A stretch of DNA of 36,212 nucleotides from a bacterium (GCA_014803545.1 JAAVBN010000026.1:1-36212); one strand, 5' to 3'; positions 23,954 through 32,564 are shown, counted from the stretch's first letter. Notes: generated by a model not told the origin, from the letters alone. A program made the numbers and translations.

Positions 23954-24784
23954 TTATATTACATCAGAAATAAAATCATACTTTAACTTGAACATAATAA
24001 TATCTTGTTCATATTCAAATGAAGTAAAGGCTTCATCTTTTTCTTTACCTTCATCCATTTTTAATTTCTTATATTCAAGACCTACTATAAGAGGGCTATC
24101 AGGCACTCTATACTCAACACCAACGATATATTGTTGCGTTGATTCGTTATCTGTACCACCTTTAACACCATCTAATTCAGTATCAAGTTTTGTAAATCCA
24201 TAACCAAAACCTATATATGGATCAATATTACCAAATCCAGGAATTTCAAACAAAACATTAAGCATATAAGTTTTAACATCAAAACTTCTTACTTCCCAAT
24301 CATTTTCTGCTGTTAAATCAAATACATATTTGTTTGTTGGATATTCCTCACCAGTGCAAGTATTATTTGAACACCAAGCACCATCTGGATCATGAATAAT
24401 CATATCCCAGTCTTTTACTTTAAAAGAAGTTTTTAAAAATTCAAATTCAAATCTAAATGGATTTCTTGGAATTGCCCAACCCACAGAAAAGGAGTAAGTA
24501 TTAGTTTTCTCAGGATAAAATTTCCATTCTTCGTCAAGTCCTGCATCCCAAGGCTTTGCCCATAATCCTTCCGCATTACTTTTATTACTATTAGGCCAAC
24601 CATAAAGATCACCTAAACCTTCATATACACCATCAACGCCAGTATCAGAAGAATCTCCTGTCAAAGTATTCAATTTAGTATCTGGTTTAGATTGTGAATA
24701 TCCAATTCCAAAATAAAGTCCACTTGCGCTTGCATTATAAGACACACCTAAAACCATCGCAGTAGCTAATAAAAATTTTTTCAT
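23954..24784 (-). CDS. Outer-membrane beta-barrel protein
   Basis: 276 residues with a signal peptide (LLATAMVLGVSYNASA, cleavage before SGLYFGIGY). The mature part consists of alternating strands with aromatic belts (GLYFGIGYSQS, YSFSVGWAI, FRFEFEFLKTSF, MLNVLFEIP, PYIGFGYGFTKL, QYIVGVEYRV, LIVGLEYKKL, IIMFKLKYDF), about eight strands, the OmpA/Opa-like small-barrel layout. The last strand carries the BAM recognition pattern just before the C-terminus, with six extra residues after the terminal Phe. One Cys pair lies in an extracellular loop (CSNNTC). AAGGAG precedes the ATG. Probably an adhesin or structural barrel; the role is not identifiable. Confidence 0.8.
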   Translation of the reverse strand: MKKFLLATAMVLGVSYNASASGLYFGIGYSQSKPDTKLNTLTGDSSDTGVDGVYEGLGDLYGWPNSNKSNAEGLWAKPWDAGLDEEWKFYPEKTNTYSFSVGWAIPRNPFRFEFEFLKTSFKVKDWDMIIHDPDGAWCSNNTCTGEEYPTNKYVFDLTAENDWEVRSFDVKTYMLNVLFEIPGFGNIDPYIGFGYGFTKLDTELDGVKGGTDNESTQQYIVGVEYRVPDSPLIVGLEYKKLKMDEGKEKDEAFTSFEYEQDIIMFKLKYDFISDVI

Positions 24785-24916
24785 TTTTACTCCTTCTTAG
24801 TATTATATAAGAACATAATATCACATTTTTTGATAATAAACAAACAATTTTTTATAATAATTGATTTTTTTTTCAAACTATAATATATTTAATGAAAATA
24901 AAAAAAGAGGAATTAA

Positions 24917-26317
24917 ATGATAAAAACAAGATTAGCACCATCTCCAACTGGATTTATGCACATTGGAACTGCAAGAACAGCCCTTTTCAACTGGCTTTAT
25001 GCAAAACATACTGACGGTAAATTCTGTTTAAGGATAGAAGATACCGACAGAAGCCCTGACCGCTATTTTCCAGAGGCTGTTGATATAATCTATAACGAAT
25101 TAAAATGGCTAGGTTTGGAGTGGGACGAACTTGTAAGTTCCCAATACGAACGCTCTCCAAGACATATAGAGGTTGCAAACGAACTTCTTAAAAATGGTTC
25201 TGCTTATTATTGTTATTTAACAACAGAAGAACTTGAAACCCTAAGGACAGAGGCAAGAAAAACAGGTAAACCCATCCAAAGTCCTTACCGTGATGGCACA
25301 AAACCTGCACCCGAGGGAATAAAGCCTGTAATCCGACTTAAAATGCCAAACGAAGGAACATCTATATTAAATGATATAGTCCAAGGCGAAATAAAGGTTG
25401 AAAATGATACCATAGAGGATTTAATTCTCGTTCGTTCCGATGGCACACCAACATATAACCTTTCTGTTGTCGTTGACGACCACGATATGGGAATAAATCA
25501 TATAATTCGTGGTGCTGACCACATAAACAACACATTCAAACAAATGCAAATTATAAAGGCTATGGGCTGGGATTTACCAACTTACGGACACGTTCCTTTG
25601 ATTTTGGGTCCTGATGGCTCCAAAATGTCAAAACGCCACGGTGCAACCACCACCGAAGATTACAGAAAATCTGGCTATCTTCCAAAGGCATTATTCAACT
25701 ACCTTTTAAAGCTAGGCTGGTCCCATGGTGATGATGAAATAATAAGCATAGAAGATGCAATTAAATGGTTTGATGTTCATGACATCTTAAAATCACCAGC
25801 AAAATTTGATCATACAAAATTAACCGCCCTTAACGCCCTTTACATAAGGAATACTGATGATAAAGAACTTTTGGAAATGTTAATTCCATTTATGGAGGAA
25901 AAGGTCAATCACCCTCTTACTGAAAGGGAAAAAACTCTACTTCTTTCTGGTATCCCAGATATGAAGGAACGTGCAAAAACCCTTGTTGAAATGGCAAATA
26001 TGGGAATAATTTATATTATTGATAAGGATTCGCATTTCGCCCCAACATTTGACGATAAATCACAAAAGGTTTTAAACTCTGATAAAAATAAAATCACTGA
26101 AATAATCTCTGACTTTGAAACAAAAAATATTGAATGGACTCGCGATGGATTAAACGACTACTTCAAACAAAAAGCCGAAAGTTTAGAAATGAAAATGGGT
26201 GATATTGTCGCACCCGTTCGCGTTGCAATAACTTTCTCCACAATCTCCCCACCATTATTTGAAGCAATGGTCATAATTGGAAAGGAAGAAAGTTTAAGAC
26301 GACTTAAAAATATATAG
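24917..26317 (+). CDS. gltX: Glutamyl-tRNA synthetase
   Basis: A 466-residue class I aminoacyl-tRNA synthetase that charges tRNA-Glu, such as the one at 3742-3817. The N-terminal RLAPSPTGFMHIGTART holds the HIGH signature (H15-I-G-T18) and the glutamate-binding arginine R5. The KMSKR loop is at 236-240, preceded by GPDGS. DDHDMGINHIIRGADH is the conserved Rossmann segment. The C-terminal anticodon-binding domain covers about 310-466. The SWIM-type zinc site is reduced (only C100). Many alphaproteobacteria carry two gltX copies and a non-discriminating enzyme that also makes Glu-tRNA-Gln; whether this holds here cannot be seen. Start ATG with AGAGGAA upstream. Confidence 0.96.
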   Translation: MIKTRLAPSPTGFMHIGTARTALFNWLYAKHTDGKFCLRIEDTDRSPDRYFPEAVDIIYNELKWLGLEWDELVSSQYERSPRHIEVANELLKNGSAYYCYLTTEELETLRTEARKTGKPIQSPYRDGTKPAPEGIKPVIRLKMPNEGTSILNDIVQGEIKVENDTIEDLILVRSDGTPTYNLSVVVDDHDMGINHIIRGADHINNTFKQMQIIKAMGWDLPTYGHVPLILGPDGSKMSKRHGATTTEDYRKSGYLPKALFNYLLKLGWSHGDDEIISIEDAIKWFDVHDILKSPAKFDHTKLTALNALYIRNTDDKELLEMLIPFMEEKVNHPLTEREKTLLLSGIPDMKERAKTLVEMANMGIIYIIDKDSHFAPTFDDKSQKVLNSDKNKITEIISDFETKNIEWTRDGLNDYFKQKAESLEMKMGDIVAPVRVAITFSTISPPLFEAMVIIGKEESLRRLKNI

Positions 26318-26340
26318 AAAACAAACTTATTTTATGATAT

Positions 26341-26370
26341 AATACTCTCCAAACAATGGGGAGTATTTTT
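26341..26370 (+). terminator. Terminator-like hairpin covering the next gene's ribosome binding site
   Basis: AATACTCTCC at 26341-26350 pairs with GGGGAGTATT at 26358-26367 (one U-G wobble), followed by TTT and the ATG at 26371. It resembles a terminator for gltX, yet its right arm contains GGGGAG, the Shine-Dalgarno sequence of the following gene. Confidence 0.65.
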
Positions 26371-27258
26371 ATGCCAAAAGAAAAAAAAGACATTTTTAAA
26401 ACTGCAACTTTAAAGCTTAAAAAAAATAAGATTATCCAAAGCCTAATCTTATCATCGCTTATAATAAGCAACGCCCCTCTTATCGCTGAAAATATAGAAA
26501 CTCAAACCCCACAAACAATAGAAAACGAAACCTTATACGAATTAAATATCACTTGTGATAAAGAATATATTGAGGAAGCAAAACAGCTAAAATCTCAACT
26601 TGATGAATTACAATTACAAAATGAATATGGCGAATATATCATAGGCGAACTTGCAAAAAATAATACAAATATAAAAATCACAAAAACAAATGGCTCAAAC
26701 TTTTATTTTGACAACACTATATATATAAACAGTGAAAAAATAAAGGATGCAACTACTGATTATAGGAAAAGAGCTGTAAACGAAAGCGTTATACACGAAG
26801 CCGTCCATATGCTTCAAAACAAAGATAATATTATGCGCGACATTGAAAAACTTCCACCAAAGGAAGCTGTATGTTTATATTTATACGCAGAACTTGACTC
26901 ATTTATAAAATCTTACCTCACTTGCGATGACTATTATAAAACAGATACAGAAACAAAAATAAATTCACTACTGAAATCGTTATCAAATATAGTTTCTTCC
27001 TCTATGGATAACTATATTGAAAAGGCAATTTATTTAAACACAGATAAAGAATACAATACCAACTCCCCAACCGTAAAAAGTATTTTGGAAAAGTTTAATT
27101 CTATGGGAAACCTTCCAAAATTGGATATTGATAATATTGTAAACGATATTTATGAAAAAATTCCTGACGATTACAAGGCTCAAATACAAATAATAAACAA
27201 TGAATACCTTGCAAGAGGAAACACTTTATTAAATCAAAAGGACTTAAATCAAAAATGA
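26371..27258 (+). CDS. Secreted HExxH putative metallopeptidase
   Basis: 295 residues from the ATG at 26371, which has GGGGAG 7 nt upstream. A basic N-terminus leads into a hydrophobic segment (IIQSLILSSLIISNAPLIA, about 21-39), a signal peptide or anchor. The zinc motif is H142-E-A-V-H146, followed by AELDSFIKS with E174 as probable third ligand. The cytoplasmic paralogue at 4394-5239 has the same layout. Between residues 60 and 135 lies a helical stretch with a single Cys. The stop codon overlaps the pth start (ATGA), so the two are translationally coupled. The substrate is unknown; protease activity is inferred from the motif alone. Confidence 0.65.
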   Translation: MPKEKKDIFKTATLKLKKNKIIQSLILSSLIISNAPLIAENIETQTPQTIENETLYELNITCDKEYIEEAKQLKSQLDELQLQNEYGEYIIGELAKNNTNIKITKTNGSNFYFDNTIYINSEKIKDATTDYRKRAVNESVIHEAVHMLQNKDNIMRDIEKLPPKEAVCLYLYAELDSFIKSYLTCDDYYKTDTETKINSLLKSLSNIVSSSMDNYIEKAIYLNTDKEYNTNSPTVKSILEKFNSMGNLPKLDIDNIVNDIYEKIPDDYKAQIQIINNEYLARGNTLLNQKDLNQK

Positions 27259-27809
27259 TAATAATAGCAGGCTTAGGAAACATAGGCGAAGAGTACAAAA
27301 ATACAAAGCATAACATTGGCTTTATGACTGTTGATAAAATCGCAGATGATTATAATTTTCCAGAATGGAAAGAAAAAAATAAATACCTTTTCACAAAAAC
27401 AAAAATAAATGACACCGATGTAATATTATTAAAACCAACAACTTATATGAATCTGTCTGGCGAAGCCGTCCAAGCCATAACCACCCTTTACAAGATAAAA
27501 CCCGAAGATATAATTGTAATCCATGATGATTTAGATTTGAAAACAGGAGTAATAAAAACAAAACAAGGTGGTGGCACAGGCGGACACAACGGTCTTAAAA
27601 GCATAGATTCTAAAATAGGAAATAATTATCACAGGATAAGAATCGGCATCTCTCACCCTAGGGATATAAACCCTAATCAAGATGTCGCAAGCTACGTTTT
27701 ATCAAAATTTTCACCCGAAGATATGAAAAAAATTACAATTCAGATTGAAAACATATCAAAAAGCCTTGAAAAAATCATAAAAAAAGATTTTTCCTCTCTA
27801 AAATTTTAA
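27255..27809 (+). CDS. pth: Peptidyl-tRNA hydrolase
   Basis: 184 residues. Pth releases peptidyl groups from tRNAs that dropped off the ribosome and is essential in most bacteria. Motifs are intact: GLGNIGEEYKNTKHNIGF with the catalytic His H19, KPTTYMNLSG, VIHDDLDLKTG with the catalytic Asp (D92), and GGTGGHNGLKSI with the conserved Asn N112. The length is in the usual 180-200 range. The ATG overlaps the stop of the secreted HExxH gene by 4 bp. No terminator is obvious before the next gene. Confidence 0.96.
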   Translation: MIIIAGLGNIGEEYKNTKHNIGFMTVDKIADDYNFPEWKEKNKYLFTKTKINDTDVILLKPTTYMNLSGEAVQAITTLYKIKPEDIIVIHDDLDLKTGVIKTKQGGGTGGHNGLKSIDSKIGNNYHRIRIGISHPRDINPNQDVASYVLSKFSPEDMKKITIQIENISKSLEKIIKKDFSSLKF

Positions 27810-27878
27810 AATGTAAAAATTACTAGACTTTTAAATAATTTTACCCTATACTTATAGTATATTTTCCTAGGAGAGGAG

Positions 27879-29306
27879 ATGAAGGTAAAAAATTTGAAAA
27901 ATATAAGACTATTCTGCATAGCCATAATGTTTATGGGGAATACTTCTTATGCTCAAAATACAAATATGGCTTTACCTTCCCAAGTCGGTGTTTATAATCC
28001 AAACATCAGAACCCAACAAATGCAACTTCCTTCTCAAGTTGGAGTATATACCACCCAAACAAGACAAAACACTCAATACCAAACAAATCAAAATGCTTAC
28101 AGACCTTCTCCCGTTCCTGTCGTAAATTATAACAGAGACCCTGTAATAAGTGAGCGCTTATATGATGAGGTAAATGGATACAGAACTCCAAACCGCTATA
28201 CATTAAATCAACCAAAAATAATAAAAACTGCATATAATAATTATGGAAACAGAACCACCCAACAACTAGCAAATAATTCCGATGACTTCGGCGTTGAATA
28301 CTATATGGCTTTAAACTTCGGTATGGCATATTTTGAAGACGGCAGCAATTTAACAGGAAATGCCTACGCAACAAATCAATTTGATACATATTACGATTTT
28401 CCATTAAATAATGTAAAGGGTTCTCTTGATAATGGAAAAAATTTCTCTATCGGATTCGGTGTTATGTCCAACAGAAAACAAAAGGTTGAACTTATGTTTT
28501 CAAATATATCAGGACTAAACTACGGAAGTTATGCAACCGCTGAAAATCAATGGTGTCCAGAAGAATTTGCCGATGATGGCTCTTTCTATTACGATTGTTC
28601 AAAACAAATGCCAGTTGAAGGTGGAAACATTTCATCCTCAACATTCGGTATAAATATGTATTTCCCAATTGATGAACTTATTGGCGGAAAATTGCTTGAC
28701 GGTATGATTACTCCATATATCGGTGGCGGTATCGGTATAACCTTTAACACAATTGATGATTATACTGTTATTGATGACATTGGAAATGGTGAGGCTCCAA
28801 TTGTCGCAACAGGAGATCCATACTGGAACACCTCCACAAATACTGCTTGCTCAGCATCAGAATATGAAAGCAATTCTAACTGTGTAGAAAATTGGGGATA
28901 CTATGACTATGACGGCGAAATATATCACTATGGTGCAACAACAAATAACGTAAGCTGGAATTTAGAAGCAGGTCTTTCCTTTGATTTGGATTCTAAAACA
29001 ATAGTTGATGTCTACTTCAAACATAATAATTTAGGTAAAATAAAATCAAAAGGTGAAGTATTTTCAAGCTACTCAACAGTTGATATTCTTGACCCAACTA
29101 CTGAATTAAATACAGGTAATGAATACAGTAATATAGAGGATTACTGCACATCAGAAGCAATTGATGCAGGCTTTTCTTTCAATCCAGCAACTGGCTGGTG
29201 TGAAAGTGAAGATGCATACACAACAGAGGCAATTGTTTACGATGCCGCTGAAAAAGGAACACTTGAAAACAATGAGATAGGAGTAAAACTTAGATTAATA
29301 TTCTAA
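27879..29306 (+). CDS. Outer-membrane beta-barrel protein with repeat N-terminus
   Basis: 475 residues with a signal peptide (LFCIAIMFMGNTSYA, cleavage before QNTN). Residues about 30-125 form a Gln/Asn/Thr/Tyr-rich linker with two copies of LPSQVGVY. A barrel of about 8 strands follows (YYMALNFGMAYF, FSIGFGVMS, KVELMFSNISG, TFGINMYFPI, TPYIGGGIGITF, NLEAGLSFDL, VDVYFKHNN, IGVKLRLIF), ending in the terminal Phe recognised by BAM. Long acidic loops contain several Cys. GAGAGGAG precedes the ATG. It is a paralogue of the next gene, 11 bp downstream, and shares its transcript. Confidence 0.8.
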   Translation: MKVKNLKNIRLFCIAIMFMGNTSYAQNTNMALPSQVGVYNPNIRTQQMQLPSQVGVYTTQTRQNTQYQTNQNAYRPSPVPVVNYNRDPVISERLYDEVNGYRTPNRYTLNQPKIIKTAYNNYGNRTTQQLANNSDDFGVEYYMALNFGMAYFEDGSNLTGNAYATNQFDTYYDFPLNNVKGSLDNGKNFSIGFGVMSNRKQKVELMFSNISGLNYGSYATAENQWCPEEFADDGSFYYDCSKQMPVEGGNISSSTFGINMYFPIDELIGGKLLDGMITPYIGGGIGITFNTIDDYTVIDDIGNGEAPIVATGDPYWNTSTNTACSASEYESNSNCVENWGYYDYDGEIYHYGATTNNVSWNLEAGLSFDLDSKTIVDVYFKHNNLGKIKSKGEVFSSYSTVDILDPTTELNTGNEYSNIEDYCTSEAIDAGFSFNPATGWCESEDAYTTEAIVYDAAEKGTLENNEIGVKLRLIF

Positions 29307-29317
29307 GGGGTAAAAAT

Positions 29318-30589
29318 ATGAAAAAAAATTATTTATACATACCATATTTACTTACTGCAATCCTTGGATTCGCAACCTCTCCTGCATACTCTCAAAATGC
29401 TCAACCTGTCGGAATGCAATACGTTGGCTCTCAACAATACATAGGACAAACCCAACAAGTAGTTCCAACAAGACAAGTTCAACCTACAATAAACTCCATA
29501 TATGCAACACCTATGCAACGTGTAAATGAAATTCCACTATATGGAAAAAATAAAAGTATGTATTTTTACAACCAACAAAAACAACAGGACGGACTATTCG
29601 CTGACGGTGGATTATATGTCTTTGGTGCATTTTCAAGTGGTAAAACATCTGACGGTGTAAATGCAGAAAATCCAAACAATAATTTCTTTAATGGTGTAGG
29701 AAGCACCGCGAATAAAGATATGGGCGACCCTACTGGAATAACTTTCGGATTCGGACGCACTATGTCATCTGATTTAAATCTGGAACTTATGTATACAAAA
29801 TACACTGGTATGAAATATGGCGATTATGTCCGAAATGAATACACTTATGAGGATGAAGATAATCCCGACTGTTTGGACGAAGATGGAAATAATATCTGCC
29901 CTCCTATCAAAGAAATAAGTGATGATTACGAGGTTGTAAGTGGTGGAAAAATATCATCTGACTTTTTTGGTATAGGCTTCCAATACAAACTTGACCATAC
30001 ATTCGGTGCAATTTTGGGCGGAATGTTAAAACCATATATCGGAGTCCAAGTCGGATACGCTATGAACAACCTTGATGATTATAAGATAGAAGATCCTGAT
30101 GGATACACCACTGGTGATTCAATGTATGAGGAAGGCGAAGATGAAAACGGCGAGCCTTCTCAGGATATGAATACAGATTGCGAAGGCACAACTGGTGAAA
30201 ATGGCGATTATTGCACACAAAAAGATTATTATGATGGCGAAATTACCTATATAGGTAAAAATAACCAAAACTTTGGTTATGGTTTAGAAGCTGGCTTCAC
30301 AATCACACTTGAAAACAATATGGAAATTGATTTCTTCTATAAACGAACAATGCTTGGAAAGGTAAAAACTTCTGGCACAGTTCTTTCATCATATTACACA
30401 ACAAAAACCATCTTCTACGATGGCTCAACAGGAACAGCCGATGGTTGTAAATCTGGCGATTCACATGATGGAAACTGGTGTTATTATACAAGTGATGAAT
30501 CATTAGTGGAAGGTGTAACAAACAGAAATGCAGAATCTGGTGATTTGAACATAAATGAATTTGGTATGAAAATAAAATATATGTTCTAA
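29318..30589 (+). CDS. Outer-membrane beta-barrel protein, tandem paralogue
   Basis: 423 residues. A signal peptide (LTAILGFATSPAYS, cleavage before QNAQ) leads to a Gln/Val/Tyr-rich linker with QYVGSQQYIGQ-type repeats and then a barrel homologous to the upstream gene product: GGLYVFGAFSSGKT, GITFGFGRT, LNLELMYTKYTGMKYG, DFFGIGFQYKLD, KPYIGVQVGYAMNN, YGLEAGFTITL, MEIDFFYKRTMLGKVK, INEFGMKIKYMF. The KTSGTVLSSY segment matches KSKGEVFSSY in the neighbour. The loops are rich in Asp/Glu/Gly. AAGGGG precedes the ATG. The pair probably arose by duplication and may vary in surface loops. Confidence 0.8.
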   Translation: MKKNYLYIPYLLTAILGFATSPAYSQNAQPVGMQYVGSQQYIGQTQQVVPTRQVQPTINSIYATPMQRVNEIPLYGKNKSMYFYNQQKQQDGLFADGGLYVFGAFSSGKTSDGVNAENPNNNFFNGVGSTANKDMGDPTGITFGFGRTMSSDLNLELMYTKYTGMKYGDYVRNEYTYEDEDNPDCLDEDGNNICPPIKEISDDYEVVSGGKISSDFFGIGFQYKLDHTFGAILGGMLKPYIGVQVGYAMNNLDDYKIEDPDGYTTGDSMYEEGEDENGEPSQDMNTDCEGTTGENGDYCTQKDYYDGEITYIGKNNQNFGYGLEAGFTITLENNMEIDFFYKRTMLGKVKTSGTVLSSYYTTKTIFYDGSTGTADGCKSGDSHDGNWCYYTSDESLVEGVTNRNAESGDLNINEFGMKIKYMF

Positions 30590-30598
30590 AAAAAATAC

Positions 30599-30627
30599 TT
30601 GCATTTAAAAAAAAGAATGTGTATAAT
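30599..30627 (+). promoter_or_regulatory. tRNA-Gly promoter
   Basis: TTGCAT at 30599-30604 and TATAAT at 30622-30627 with a 17-bp spacer, 17 bp before the tRNA. Confidence 0.75.
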
Positions 30628-30644
30628 CTTCCTATCGTTAATAT

Positions 30645-30721
30645 GTGGGTGTAGCTCAGTTGGCTAGAGCGCAACCTTGCCAAGGTTGAGGTCGAGGGTT
30701 CGAGCCCCTTTACCCACTCCA
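30645..30721 (+). tRNA. tRNA-Gly (GCC)
   Basis: A 77-nt cloverleaf with encoded CCA. The acceptor stem is GTGGGTG with TACCCAC (one G-U), the D-arm GCTCAGTTGGCTAGAGC, the anticodon stem CAACC/GGTTG with loop TTGCCAA giving GCC, and the T-loop TTCGAGC. Confidence 0.95.
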
Positions 30722-30751
30722 ATTCCTTAAAACTAATAGTTTCCTTAAATA

Positions 30752-30785
30752 AAAAAACAGCCCCTCATACCTGAGGAGCTTTTAA
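30752..30785. terminator. Bidirectional terminator (tRNA-Gly / family A gene)
   Basis: AGCCCCTCA at 30759-30767 pairs with TGAGGAGCT at 30772-30780 (one mismatch), A-rich left and T-rich right. Nearly the same sequence as 6451-6480, which also sits at the 3' end of a family A gene. Confidence 0.75.
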
Positions 30786-30799
30786 ACAACTATCTTTGA

Positions 30800-31408
30800 T
30801 TATCTTTTATTTTGCAAAAGGTTATCAAGAGATTGATTAAGTTTTATCTCTGGGAAAAAGTCTTTAAGGAATTTATTATACTTTGGATTTTGTTTTTTAT
30901 AATCGGAAAAAAACAATAAGTATTTTAAAAATTCTTTTTTATTTAATAATATATCAAATACATTAACAACTGTTGGATATTTATATTCATAATCAAATAT
31001 ACTATTTAAAATTAAATTAGGAGTGTCCAACGAGTCAAATACATCAAATGATTTCCTTAGTAATTCCATTTTCTTTTCATAATCTACATGTATTGTATTA
31101 GGTGAATAAACACGATTTTCACACACAGCAAGCAACCTACTTAAAAGCCTGCGTTTATTTTCATTTTTATCATTAAACAAGCTACTATAATCATGAAAAA
31201 GTTTAATATCATTACCATATTCAGATAATTGAATTAATTTTAAGATAATTATATCAATATTTAAATTATCTACTTCTGCTATATAATCTTTATCCCTCAT
31301 TTTTTCAAATGAAAAAGAAACATACTTTTGCTCCTTCTTAAATTCTTCCTTTATTTCATCAAAAGTAAGATATTTAACTTCTTCTTTGTTTGTGTTTACA
31401 GTATTCAT
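30800..31408 (-). CDS. Family A paralogue 2, unknown function
   Basis: 202 residues from the ATG at 31408 (GAGG upstream); an in-frame codon at 31420 reads into the previous gene's stop region. Soluble, helical, Lys/Glu/Asn-rich. Shared family signatures are VKYLTFDEIKEEF at the start, NENKRRLLSRLLAVCEN in the middle, LLRKSFDVFDSLDTPNLILNSIF, and LLNKKEFLKYLLFFSDY ... KFLKDFFPEI near the end. It has neither the Tyr/Glu insert of paralogue 1 nor any motif I can link to an activity. It lies 14 bp downstream of paralogue 3 and shares its leader. Confidence 0.7.
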   Translation of the reverse strand: MNTVNTNKEEVKYLTFDEIKEEFKKEQKYVSFSFEKMRDKDYIAEVDNLNIDIIILKLIQLSEYGNDIKLFHDYSSLFNDKNENKRRLLSRLLAVCENRVYSPNTIHVDYEKKMELLRKSFDVFDSLDTPNLILNSIFDYEYKYPTVVNVFDILLNKKEFLKYLLFFSDYKKQNPKYNKFLKDFFPEIKLNQSLDNLLQNKR

Positions 31409-31422
31409 TTTATACCTCATTT

Positions 31423-32058
31423 TTATCTTTGGTTATTGTTTGTATTTGGGAAAAAGTTTTTTAATATCTCATTATACTTTGATTCATATTCCTCATAATA
31501 ATATTCACTAAGTAAAAAGTAAAAAAAGCTTTTCTCATTTAATAATATATCAGATACAGCAAATTTTATCATAGGAGCACGATAGGAACTTTTATCAATT
31601 TCTGTTTTTTCTATGACAAACATACTATTAAGAATTCTATCACGATTTTTTAATCGTTTGAATATATCAAAAGATTTCTTTAACACGGCAATCTTTTCAC
31701 TTTGATTTATTTCTTTTACTTGATTATTTTGTTCAATAGGACTGCTATGCCTTACAATATTTTTTTCGTATATATCCATTAATTTTTTCAATAAATCATA
31801 TCTGTTAGGATGATTTGGTTCAAAGAGATTAATATAATCACTTAAAAATTTTAAATCATCATAGGGAAGATATAACAACTCTTCCATCATAAGATCAAAA
31901 GAACGATTGTTTAAGTTATTTATTTCATCAACAGAGTATTGACACTTTAATTCTGCATAACTATATGATGTGGAGAGAGTATTGCTTAATTCTTTTTTGT
32001 ATTTTTTCTCTATATCTTTTTTGGTAAGATATTTGATTTCTTCTTTGTTTAAATTCAT
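31423..32058 (-). CDS. Family A paralogue 3, unknown function
   Basis: 211 residues; first gene after the hairpin leader. Signatures are IKYLTKKDIEKKYKKEL at the N-terminus, NHPNRYDLLKKLMDIYEKNI in the middle, VLKKSFDIFKRLKNRDRILNSMF, and LLNEKSFFYFLLSEYYYEEY ... ILKNFFPNTNNNQR at the C-terminus. It is closer to paralogue 1 than to paralogue 2 in the IFKRLxNR segment. A GGT-containing weak Shine-Dalgarno sequence precedes the ATG. No signal peptide, so cytoplasmic. Function unknown. Confidence 0.7.
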   Translation of the reverse strand: MNLNKEEIKYLTKKDIEKKYKKELSNTLSTSYSYAELKCQYSVDEINNLNNRSFDLMMEELLYLPYDDLKFLSDYINLFEPNHPNRYDLLKKLMDIYEKNIVRHSSPIEQNNQVKEINQSEKIAVLKKSFDIFKRLKNRDRILNSMFVIEKTEIDKSSYRAPMIKFAVSDILLNEKSFFYFLLSEYYYEEYESKYNEILKNFFPNTNNNQR

Positions 32059-32082
32059 ATTAATACCTTTTTTGTTTTGCTG

Positions 32083-32209
32083 ATATATTATAGTTTAAAC
32101 AAAAAGAAGTGAATGTCAACAGGTATTTTAAGGTTTTATATCTTCCTCAATATTCAAAGACGACAGTCTTTGGTCCATCCCCCTAGGGGGGGGGATAAGG
32201 GGTATGGAC
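32083..32209 (-). repeat. Repeated promoter/hairpin leader, copy 2
   Basis: Matches 7236-7345: TATATTATA, GTTTAAAC (32093-32100), TGTCAA (TTGACA on the minus strand, 32114-32119), a conserved TATTTTAAGGTTTTATATCT stretch, and the hairpin CAAAGAC/GTCTTTG (32155-32161 with 32166-32172, loop GACA). It is followed by GGTCCATCCCCCTA, then a G9 run (32186-32194). GTCCAT at 32173-32178 can pair with ATGGAC at 32204-32209, forming a second GC-rich stem. It drives the two family A genes at 30800-32058. Confidence 0.75.
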
Positions 32210-32280
32210 AATTCGGACTGCACCCCCTTACTTGTAAATTGTTGAAAGTGTTTTTCATAAGTTTTGTTTATCTCCTTATT

Positions 32281-32375
32281 TTATACCTTCATCAATTATC
32301 AAAGCCGTAAGGCTTTATGGCACACCCGCGGGTGCGGGGTGTCGGGTGTGCCATTTTCTGACTGGTAGTTATAGC
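32281..32375. repeat. Divergent second copy of the hairpin element
   Basis: A second, partial copy within the same intergenic region. It contains TTATxCCTTCATCAATTATC, the hairpin AAAGCC/GGCTTT (32301-32306 with 32311-32316, loop GTAA), a long GC-rich stem GGCACACCCG at 32319-32328 with CGGGTGTGCC at 32343-32352, and the block CCATTTTCTGACTGGTAGTTATAG matching 7342-7365. Compared with the other copies one A-T pair of the first stem is C-G here, with both arms changed together. The stretch 32210-32280 holds nothing recognisable. Confidence 0.65.
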
Positions 32376-32438
32376 TAGTTGTTGCAGTTTCATCTATCCT
32401 TTCTTTTATTAGTTAAATTTTCTTTGGACTCCTCTGTC

Positions 32439-32507
32439 AGTCAGCAAAGCACCTGCCCTCCGCCCCTTGGGGCAGGTGCTAGGACCTTCGGTCCCATCGT
32501 GCTGACT
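32439..32507. other. Structured three-stem element
   Basis: An outer stem AGTCAGCA (32439-32446) with TGCTGACT (32500-32507) encloses two hairpins: GCACCTGCCC (32449-32458) with GGGCAGGTGC (32470-32479), and GGACC (32482-32486) with GGTCC (32490-32494). All stems are perfect, giving a compact three-way junction in AT-rich intergenic DNA. It could be a structured RNA, a single-strand-folding mobile repeat, or part of the leader repeat family. The start CAGTCAGCAA recurs at about 7539-7549 without the rest. Confidence 0.5.
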
Positions 32508-32518
32508 AAGATTTTTAC

Positions 32519-32545
32519 TAAAAAAATCCCCTACCAAAGGGGATA
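32519..32545 (-). terminator. Candidate second terminator
   Basis: ATCCCC/GGGGAT stem at about 32526-32544; on the minus strand a T7 run follows directly. It lies downstream of the stronger terminator of the 32609-34600 gene. Confidence 0.5.
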
Positions 32546-32564
32546 GGACAAAGCACCAATCGTA

